This document shows positions 58,232-64,000 of a DNA stretch of 64,000 bases, in pieces; position 1 is the first letter of the stretch; every line of letters begins with the position of its first letter. Source of the DNA: an uncultured Ruminiclostridium sp. (GTDB lineage: Bacteria > Bacillota > Clostridia > Oscillospirales > Ruminococcaceae); NCBI GenBank assembly GCA_944386545.1, contig CALXBK010000002.1, forward strand, positions 1 to 64,000, read 5' to 3'. Made by a program: the position numbers and the translations under genes. Below the pieces are notes generated by a model that was given only the letters and a program-made list of their open reading frames with translations, ran no database searches and was not told where the DNA came from.

Positions 58232-58729
58232 TTACGGTAACAGTAATCTTACCGCAACCGAGCTTGCAATCCAACCCGTTATGTCACCCGCAAGAGCTGC
58301 GGGAATGGCATAACGGGTATTTTTTATCTTAACTGCGCCGAAATATACCGCAATGGTATAAAAGGTTGTTTCCGTTGAGCCCATCATTACGGCGGCAATT
58401 TTTCCGGCAAGGCTGTCCGCGCCGTTTTCGGCAAGTATACCGTCAAAAAGCGATAACGCGCCGCTTCCCGACATCGGGCGCAAAAAAATCAGCGGCGTAC
58501 ATTCTGAGGGAAATCCGAAAAAGTCGGTAATGGGTTTTATGATGTATGTAAACATTTCAAGCGCACCCGACGCTTTGAACATACCTATGCAGGTCATAAG
58601 GCAAATAAGGGCGGGGAGTATATCACGGGTTGTTTTAAGACCGTCCGACGCTCCCTCTATAAAGGCTTCAAAAATATTTGTTTTTGAAAATATCCCTATT
58701 GCGGTAACCGTCAGAATGATAAGCGGCAC
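58232..58729 (-). CDS. spmB: Spore maturation protein B
   Basis: Membrane protein of the nucleoside-transporter-like (Gate) family, acting with SpmA in spore core dehydration. The 165 residues from GTG show several helices and SGSGALSLFDGILAENGADSLAGKIAAVMMGSTETTFYTIAVYFG, the conserved SpmB region. The GTG at 58729 lacks a ribosome-binding site. A CTG at 58748-58750, in frame and seven codons upstream, lies 8 nt after AAGGAGA and would add LNYSDYI before VPLII; this looks like the real start. The gene is next to spmA, as in other spore formers. Confidence 0.9.
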   Translation of the reverse strand: MPLIILTVTAIGIFSKTNIFEAFIEGASDGLKTTRDILPALICLMTCIGMFKASGALEMFTYIIKPITDFFGFPSECTPLIFLRPMSGSGALSLFDGILAENGADSLAGKIAAVMMGSTETTFYTIAVYFGAVKIKNTRYAIPAALAGDITGWIASSVAVRLLLP

Positions 58730-58736
58730 TATATAA

Positions 58737-59336
58737 TCACTGTAATTCAGCTTTATCTCTCCTTTTTGTTACAGACTCAAAAATGAACGTACACAGCACA
58801 CACACGGCAAATACAAATACCGATACAATCCACACACACGGGAGTATATCGGCAGGTGAAGCCGAGCCGTATTTTGCTCTCACAGCTACTATTGTTGAAG
58901 GGAAGAGTTGTATGCTTGCGGTATTCATAACGGTAAGCATTATCATGGAAAAGGTTGCTTTCTGAGGGTTGCCTTCCTCTTTTTTAAGCTCGTTCATTGC
59001 CTTTATTCCGAGAGGCGTCGAAGCGTTTCCCAATCCTAAAAGATTTGAAATAAAATTCATTACTATAAAGCTCATGGCATTGCCGTTTGGATTTATTTTA
59101 GGAAACAACAGGCGCAGAAGCGGAGAAACTATTTTTGAGAGCTTGTTTGCTATCCCTGATTTTTGCGCCACATTCATAATTCCGCTCCAGAAGCATATAG
59201 TCCCGCAAAGAGTTATACAAAGCGTGACTGCGCTTGTACATTCCGTTAGTGCGGCGTTTGAAAGCTCTGCCATATTACCCGAAAAAATTGCATAAATAAA
59301 AGAGGAAAAAAGCATAAAGAAAATAAGAAAATTCAT
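58737..59336 (-). CDS. spmA: Spore maturation protein A
   Basis: Partner of SpmB, involved in spore heat resistance and core dehydration. The 199-residue membrane protein has FWSGIMNVAQKSGIANKLSKIVSPLLRLLFP, then MNFISNLLGLGNASTPLGIKAMNELKKEEG and FSMIMLTVMNTASIQLFPSTIVAVRAKYGS, all characteristic. GAAAGGAAT precedes the ATG. spmB begins at or just before its end. Confidence 0.94.
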   Translation of the reverse strand: MNFLIFFMLFSSFIYAIFSGNMAELSNAALTECTSAVTLCITLCGTICFWSGIMNVAQKSGIANKLSKIVSPLLRLLFPKINPNGNAMSFIVMNFISNLLGLGNASTPLGIKAMNELKKEEGNPQKATFSMIMLTVMNTASIQLFPSTIVAVRAKYGSASPADILPCVWIVSVFVFAVCVLCTFIFESVTKRRDKAELQ

Positions 59337-59712
59337 GTTATTCCTTTCAACAAAATTCTACATTTATAAGAAAATAATTAACAAATATTTTTTATATAAA
59401 TCCATGCACTTGTGCAATAAATACAAAAAATATACCCTAAAATTAATTTATAATTACATTTACACAAAAATATCAGTCAAAATAATTACATTAAATCAAT
59501 TTAATTAACGTTAAAAAACGCCTATTTTAAGGGAAAAATTAAGCCTTTGCCAATTGAGATAATTTTTGTCTGTATTTTACAATCTTTTAAGTATATTTTT
59601 GTCATATAAAAAACCACATTTGACAAAAGTAAAAAAATTTGGTAGAATAATATCAAACAAGCGGGAATGACGGACCGCTCAGTAAAAAATAAAAGTAAGA
59701 GGAGAATTTTTC
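59337..59712. other. AT-rich divergent region between spmA and abrB
   Basis: About 376 bp of very AT-rich sequence holding the promoters of spmA (minus, not pinpointed; a forespore or mother-cell sigma factor is expected) and abrB (plus). TGACAAA at 59621-59627 and its reverse complement at 59598-59604 each differ by one base from the Spo0A consensus TGNCGAA. No gene was seen. Confidence 0.5.
59620..59648 (+). promoter_or_regulatory. Promoter of abrB-like gene
   Basis: TTGACA (59620-59625) and TAGAAT (59643-59648), 17-bp spacer. Confidence 0.75.
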
Positions 59713-59961
59713 ATGAAATCTACCGGAGTTGTAAGACCTGTTGACGGGCTCGGACGTATTGTTATTCCGATCGAGCTCAGAAGAACCCTCGACATAGCTA
59801 TAAAGGATTCACTTGAAATCTATGTTGAAGACGACAAAATTATACTTAAGAAGTACATGCCTGCTTGCTCGTTCTGCAACAATGCGAGCGATATTCACAA
59901 GTTCAAAGGCAAGAACATCTGCGGCGAATGCCTTGCAGAAATCAAAAAGGGTATTGAATAA
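59713..59961 (+). CDS. abrB: AbrB-family transition-state regulator with zinc-finger-like tail
   Basis: Swapped-hairpin DNA-binding regulator. The first about 47 residues (MKSTGVVRPVDGLGRIVIPI, then ELRRTL, SLEIYVEDDKIILKKY) are close to AbrB/Abh of Bacillus. The C-terminal part differs: instead of the AbrB multimerisation domain it has CSFCNN and CGEC, two Cys pairs 19 residues apart that could hold a metal ion. 82 residues. AGAGGAG precedes the ATG, and a strong terminator follows. Target genes are unknown; with spo0A in the same region it may help time stationary-phase genes. Confidence 0.9.
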   Translation: MKSTGVVRPVDGLGRIVIPIELRRTLDIAIKDSLEIYVEDDKIILKKYMPACSFCNNASDIHKFKGKNICGECLAEIKKGIE

Positions 59962-59968
59962 TTTATGA

Positions 59969-59998
59969 AAAAATCCGCCGTATAAACGGCGGATTTTT
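59969..59998. terminator. Terminator after abrB
   Basis: Arms AAAATCCGCCGT / ACGGCGGATTTT with an ATAA-like loop, then TTTTTAAT. Confidence 0.9.
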
Positions 59999-60020
59999 AA
60001 TATTTGTCAAAAAGATTACC

Positions 60021-60043
60021 GGATTGAATTAAACGTTCAATCC
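60021..60043 (-). terminator. Possible terminator after typA
   Basis: Arms GGATTGAA / TTCAATCC with a 7-nt loop; the minus-strand tail is GGTAATCTTTTT, so the T run is displaced and the signal weak. Confidence 0.4.
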
Positions 60044-60053
60044 GAATTTATTT

Positions 60054-61880
60054 TTACTGTTTTCTTCTCTTTGCCTCGTCTTTGGCTCTCAGCTCGTTGT
60101 CGAGAATTTTCTTTCTTATACGTATATTATTTGGCGTTATTTCAACAAGCTCATCGTCATTTATAAATTCAAGGCTTTCTTCAAGACTCATTCTCTTGTA
60201 GGGAATAAGTCTGAGTGCGTCGTCACTGCCGCTGGCTCTTGTGTTGGTAAGGTGCTTTTTCTTGCAGACGTTGACGTTTATATCTCCGGCCTTGGGAGAA
60301 ACTCCGACAATCATTCCCTCATATACGGGAACGCCTGCGTCAATGAACAGCGTGCCTCTTTCCTGCGCATTGAACAGACCGTAAGCCATTGCCGTACCCG
60401 ATTCAAAAGCAACAAGAGAGCCGACCGTTCTTGACGGAATTTCACCCATATAAGGACGGTAGCTGTCGAATACCGTGTTCAGTATGCCTTCTCCCTTTGT
60501 ATCGGTGAGAAATTCGCTTCTGTATCCGAAAAGACCTCTTGATGGAATTAAAAATTCTATTCTTGTTCTGCCGCCGACGGGGTGCATTGAAACAAGCTCC
60601 GCTTTTCTGACGCCCATCTTTTCCATAACAGAGCCTACGCAGTCATCGGGAACGTCTATATGAAGACGCTCGATAGGCTCGCATCTTACTCCGTCTATTT
60701 CCTTGTAAAGAACTCTCGGTGTGCTGACTGAAAGCTCATATCCCTCGCGGCGCATTGTTTCAATAAGAATTGACAGGTGCATTTCACCTCTGCCCGCAAC
60801 ATTGTAGGAATCGCTGTCCTCGCTGTCGGAAACTCTCAGGGACACATCCTTGAGAAGCTCTTTATAAAGTCTTTCTCTTATCTGTCTTGAGGTAACGAAT
60901 TTACCCTCTCTTCCTGCAAAAGGGCTGTCGTTTACGGAAAAAGTCATTTCAACGGTAGGCTCGCTTATCTTTACAAAGGGAAGCGGTTCGGGATTGTTCA
61001 CAGAGCAGATTGTCTGTCCTATCGTTATTCCCTCAATTCCCGAAATACATACGATGTCGCCGATAGAGGCTTCTGATACGGGTATCCTGCTCATACCGTC
61101 AAAGGTGTACAGACTTACTACCTTTGATTTAAAGGGCTTTACCGCAGCTGTATAATCGCACACCACGATTTCTTGGTTTTGCTTTACCGTACCCCTCTCA
61201 ATTCTTCCTATCGCAATTCTTCCTACATAATCGTTGTAGTCAATTGAGGAAACAAGAAGCTGAAGCTCTCCGTTGGGATCTCCCTCGGGGCAGGGGATAT
61301 GGTCGAGTATCTTTTCAAACAGCGGCTTGAAATCCTCGCCCGTTACCTCAGGCGAATAAGAAGCGACGCCGTTTCTTCCCGAACAGAATACAACGGGGCT
61401 GTCAATCTGCTCCTCTGTTGCGTCAAGGTCGAGAAGAAGCTCAAGCACCTCGTCGACAACCTCCTTGTTTCTGGCGTCCGGACGGTCGGTTTTGTTTACT
61501 ACCACTATAATTTTAAGTCCGAGCTCAAGAGCCTTCTGAAGTACAAATCTTGTCTGCGGCATAGTGCCTTCAAAGCTGTCCACAAGAAGCAGCACGCCGT
61601 TTACCATTTTAAGTATACGCTCAACCTCTCCCGAAAAATCCGCGTGTCCGGGAGTGTCTACAATATTGATTTTTACGCCGTTATAATGCGCCGCTGCATT
61701 TTTTGCAAGGATTGTTATTCCGCGCTCTCTTTCAAGAGCGTTGTTGTCCATAACTCTGTCCTGTACCTCCTGATTGTCACGGAACACGCCGCCCTGCTTT
61801 AACATCTCGTCTACAAGGGTAGTCTTGCCGTGGTCTACATGGGCGATTATGGCTATATTTCTCAAATCTTCTCTTTTCAA
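60054..61880 (-). CDS. typA: Translational GTPase TypA/BipA
   Basis: Ribosome-binding GTPase of the EF-G/LepA group, involved in 50S assembly and stress or cold adaptation. The 608-residue protein has [19 protein letters not shown] (G1), [13 protein letters not shown] (G2), [16 protein letters not shown] (G3), NKTDRPDAR (G4), beta-barrel and EF-G-like domains, and the specific C-terminal domain with [15 protein letters not shown]. The start is TTG at 61880 after AAAGGAGA. It is convergent with abrB. Confidence 0.96.
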   Translation of the reverse strand: MKREDLRNIAIIAHVDHGKTTLVDEMLKQGGVFRDNQEVQDRVMDNNALERERGITILAKNAAAHYNGVKINIVDTPGHADFSGEVERILKMVNGVLLLVDSFEGTMPQTRFVLQKALELGLKIIVVVNKTDRPDARNKEVVDEVLELLLDLDATEEQIDSPVVFCSGRNGVASYSPEVTGEDFKPLFEKILDHIPCPEGDPNGELQLLVSSIDYNDYVGRIAIGRIERGTVKQNQEIVVCDYTAAVKPFKSKVVSLYTFDGMSRIPVSEASIGDIVCISGIEGITIGQTICSVNNPEPLPFVKISEPTVEMTFSVNDSPFAGREGKFVTSRQIRERLYKELLKDVSLRVSDSEDSDSYNVAGRGEMHLSILIETMRREGYELSVSTPRVLYKEIDGVRCEPIERLHIDVPDDCVGSVMEKMGVRKAELVSMHPVGGRTRIEFLIPSRGLFGYRSEFLTDTKGEGILNTVFDSYRPYMGEIPSRTVGSLVAFESGTAMAYGLFNAQERGTLFIDAGVPVYEGMIVGVSPKAGDINVNVCKKKHLTNTRASGSDDALRLIPYKRMSLEESLEFINDDELVEITPNNIRIRKKILDNELRAKDEAKRRKQ

Positions 61881-62046
61881 TTTTCTGTCTCCTTTTGCGC
61901 TGTTTCGTCTAATTTCTCTATTTTATTATTATACTCGTTCTTTTATTTTTTTACTATATTCTTTTTTAATAACTTTGCACAACAAAGCGTCTTTGGGGTT
62001 GTCACTTCTGCACAATACAGCCTGTACATTGCAGATACAAAATGTT

Positions 62047-62074
62047 CGGCTGCCCGAACAAGTACGGGCAGCCG
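62047..62074 (-). terminator. Terminator after the Cys-rich small protein gene
   Basis: 10-bp perfect arms CGGCTGCCCG / CGGGCAGCCG with an 8-nt loop, followed on the minus strand by AACATTTTG. Confidence 0.75.
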
Positions 62075-62082
62075 ATTAAGAA

Positions 62083-62226
62083 TTAGCAGCCGCAACCGCA
62101 GCCGTTGCCGCAGTTGTTGTTACAGCCACAGTCGTTAGTGGTCATCGAGCCGCATCCGCCGCCGCAGCAGCTAAATAAAAGGATAAGGATGATAATCCAC
62201 CAGCAAGAGTTGTTAGAACAGAACAT
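62083..62226 (-). CDS. Cys/Gly-rich small membrane protein, 47 aa
   Basis: A short gene with a strong ribosome-binding site (GGAGGAAA before the ATG) and a terminator after it. The protein has a brief N-terminus with Cys3 and Cys8, one hydrophobic helix WWIIILILLF (residues 9-18), and then a tail rich in Cys, Gly and Asn (GCGCGC at the end): 11 Cys in 47 residues. Similar proteins occur across Clostridia, sometimes under the odd name chorion class high-cysteine protein. The function is unknown; metal binding or a spore/envelope role are guesses. Confidence 0.75.
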   Translation of the reverse strand: MFCSNNSCWWIIILILLFSCCGGGCGSMTTNDCGCNNNCGNGCGCGC

Positions 62227-62409
62227 AGTAAGTTTCCTCCGTAGAGATTTATTTGAGTTGCCGCCGCTGGGCGGTGCTCATGCTACATAATATGCAGATA
62301 CCGAAAATGTGTTACAACATTCTTTATTTTGCATATAAATTGAATATAATCTGTTTAAATCAAAAATAAGCCGCCGATAATCAGAATATAATCAGAAAGG
62401 GGCATTGAA

Positions 62410-64000
62410 ATGGAATTTAACGGATTTACCCAGAAGGCAAGCGAGGCTCTTTGCAAGGCTGTCGGCTGTGCCATGAGCTTCGGGCACACATATATAGGAA
62501 GCGAGCATATTCTTTACGGACTTACAGCCTGCGAAGGAAGCGTTGCAGGCTTTGTCCTTGCTCAGAACGGAGTTAAGCTTTCGGACATAGGCGAAAAAAT
62601 TTCCTCTCTCATCGGCAAGGGACTTCCTACAAGGCTTACCGTTTCGGATTTTACTCCGAGAAGCAAACGGATAATAGAAAATGCAGTCATTCTTTCACGT
62701 TCAGCGTCAAGACCGCTTGCGGGAACAGAGCATCTTTTAAAGTCCATACTGCGGGATACGGAGTGCTATGCTTCGGTTTTCCTGCGTGAAATGGGACTTA
62801 ATACCGCCCTTATGCTAAATCAATGCAGTACGGCGCATTACCGTGATGATACGGTTATTACGGACAACAAAAAGAAAAAGCCCTCTGGCAGTATTCCCCA
62901 AAGTCTGCTTAAGTACGGCAGAGATCTCACCGCCCTTGCGCAGCAGGGAAAGCTCGATCCTTGCCTGTGCAGACACGAGGAAACCAATCTTGTCACCGAA
63001 ATACTGTTAAGACGGTATAAAAATAACCCTTGCCTTATAGGTGAACCGGGAGTGGGAAAAACCGCTGTTATAGAAGGACTTGCAGAAAAAATAGCAAACG
63101 GGGATATTTCACAGGAGCTTAAAAACAAGAGAATATATATGCCGGATATGGCGGCTCTTCTTGCCGGTGCAAAATACAGAGGAGATTTTGAAGAGCGTAT
63201 TAAGACGATATTAAATGATGTCAAGGAAGCGGGAAATATCATTCTGTTTATAGATGAAATTCACAGCATTGTCGGGGCGGGTGCGGCAGAGGGCGCAATC
63301 GACGCGGCAAATATAATGAAGCCTATGCTTGCAAGGGGCGAAATAAAGCTTATCGGGGCTACTACAATAAACGAATACCGCAGGTATATCGAAAAGGATT
63401 CTGCGCTTGAACGGCGGTTTCAGCCCGTTATGATAAAAGAGCCTGACGAAGCGCAGACGGTAAAAATAATTCAAGGGTTAAAGTCAAAATACGAAGCGCA
63501 TCACGGCGTTACTATAACCGATGAAGCGATACAAGCCGCCGTCAGACTTTCCACAAGATATATAACCGACCGCTTCCGTCCCGATAAGGCGATAGACCTC
63601 ATAGACCAGAGCGGGGCGTGTGTACGGCTTCAAAAGGGAAACGTGACGGGTGAAAGCAAATCCGACAGGCTAACGCGTGAACGTATAGAAGCAATCAATA
63701 AAAAGGATTTTGCGCTTGCGGTCAAGCTGTTTGAAAAAGAAAAAATGCTGTCCGACAGCGATACCGAAAATAATAGCGGGGAAATACCGTGTATAACCGC
63801 CTCGGATATAGAAAACGCCGTTTCAAGGATCACGGGTATACCGATTTACAAATTAAAACAAAGCGATACCGCAAAGCTTTCAAATCTCGAAAAAGAGCTT
63901 TCCGAAAATATAATAGGGCAGGAGCAGGCAATATCCGTCCTCGCAAACGCAGTGCGCCGTAACAGAGCAGGACTTAAGGACGAGCGCAGACCGATAGGCT
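62410..64000 (+). CDS. clpC: ATP-dependent Clp protease ATPase subunit ClpC-like, cut by window end
   Basis: AAA+ unfoldase that feeds ClpP and acts in protein quality control. About 530 residues are visible. The N-terminal double Clp repeat has GSEHILYGL and [10 protein letters not shown]. The first ATPase domain has [15 protein letters not shown] (Walker A), LFIDEIH (Walker B), [28 protein letters not shown] and [14 protein letters not shown]. The short middle domain follows (about residues 415-440), then [15 protein letters not shown] and the start of the second ATPase domain ([22 protein letters not shown]). The short middle domain separates it from ClpB. AGAAAGG precedes the ATG. The ctsR-mcsA-mcsB genes that often precede clpC are not upstream, so regulation may differ. 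Confidence 0.93.
   Translation, partial: MEFNGFTQKASEALCKAVGCAMSFGHTYIGSEHILYGLTACEGSVAGFVLAQNGVKLSDIGEKISSLIGKGLPTRLTVSDFTPRSKRIIENAVILSRSASRPLAGTEHLLKSILRDTECYASVFLREMGLNTALMLNQCSTAHYRDDTVITDNKKKKPSGSIPQSLLKYGRDLTALAQQGKLDPCLCRHEETNLVTEILLRRYKNNPCLIGEPGVGKTAVIEGLAEKIANGDISQELKNKRIYMPDMAALLAGAKYRGDFEERIKTILNDVKEAGNIILFIDEIHSIVGAGAAEGAIDAANIMKPMLARGEIKLIGATTINEYRRYIEKDSALERRFQPVMIKEPDEAQTVKIIQGLKSKYEAHHGVTITDEAIQAAVRLSTRYITDRFRPDKAIDLIDQSGACVRLQKGNVTGESKSDRLTRERIEAINKKDFALAVKLFEKEKMLSDSDTENNSGEIPCITASDIENAVSRITGIPIYKLKQSDTAKLSNLEKELSENIIGQEQAISVLANAVRRNRAGLKDERRPIG

Noticed and set aside
1..64000. CRISPR arrays, tRNA or rRNA genes
   Set aside because: No regularly spaced repeats and no tRNA or rRNA sequence were noticed on reading either strand, though no search program was run.

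Overview
The window looks like chromosome of a low-to-moderate GC, Gram-positive, endospore-lineage anaerobe, most likely a plant-fibre-degrading gut or rumen member of the Oscillospiraceae/Ruminococcus group (inference). The signs are: sporulation genes (spo0A, sigG, spmA, spmB, an AbrB-type regulator), the [FeFe]-hydrogenase maturases HydE, HydG and HydF, PolC, a T-box leader, TTGACA/TATAAT promoters with 17-bp spacers, and glycoside hydrolases for xyloglucan, mannan and cellulose (GH31, GH130, GH26, GH5). No rRNA, tRNA, CRISPR array, prophage or intact transposase was seen.

Layout. 1-1.6 kb: truncated GH31 alpha-xylosidase (minus) with a catabolite-repression-like site at its promoter. 2.1-4.5 kb: Cys-type T-box leader driving cysE-cysS. 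4.5-10.1 kb: minus-strand degV, then rnr-mscL-membrane protein-GH130. 10.1-11.9 kb: two divergent genes (HGSNAT-like membrane protein, NUDIX) bounded by 144-bp near-identical inverted repeats whose ends lie in the last codons of both genes; a shortened third copy is at 14.9 kb. 12-15.4 kb: SDR, cytoplasmic GH26 mannanase, DUF4358 lipoprotein. 15.5-23.6 kb: D,D-carboxypeptidase, pgi, small P-loop protein, rpmF, then DUF512-der-plsY-gpsA. 23.7-28.9 kb: cyclophilin, cell-surface transglutaminase, GNAT, NSS transporter, homoserine dehydrogenase. 29-40.2 kb: pyrH-frr-uppS-cdsA-dxr-rseP-ispG-polC, joining ribosome recycling, isoprenoid and phospholipid precursor synthesis and replication. 40.5-49.9 kb: complete histidine operon hisZGDCBH-(zinc-ribbon protein)-AFIE, followed in the same direction by a secreted GH5 endoglucanase and a small Smr protein. 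50-52.4 kb (minus): sigG, an NrdD-C-terminal-like protein, spo0A. 52.6-58.2 kb: comFB, then a leader with an attenuator and the hydrogenase-maturation cluster (TM1266-like regulator, hydE, hydG, hydF), a decayed aspartate ammonia-lyase gene, and ybaK. 58.2-64 kb: spmB/spmA (minus), abrB, typA (minus), a 47-residue Cys/Gly-rich protein (minus) and a truncated clpC.

The strongest candidates for something new are the hydrogenase-maturation leader at 52935-53178, where a terminator hairpin and an alternative 11-bp antiterminator pairing can both be read, and the 144-bp multi-hairpin repeat family placed at gene 3' ends. Other points are the aspA pseudogene behind hydF, a hairpin covering the sigG ribosome-binding site, a Spo0A receiver with Arg in place of the conserved Lys, two 0A-box-like sites at the comFB promoter, and a PolC with a tandem OB-fold duplication. 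Many starts are TTG (rnr, uppS, rseP, hisH, GH5, smr, sigG, typA), and spmB may begin at CTG.
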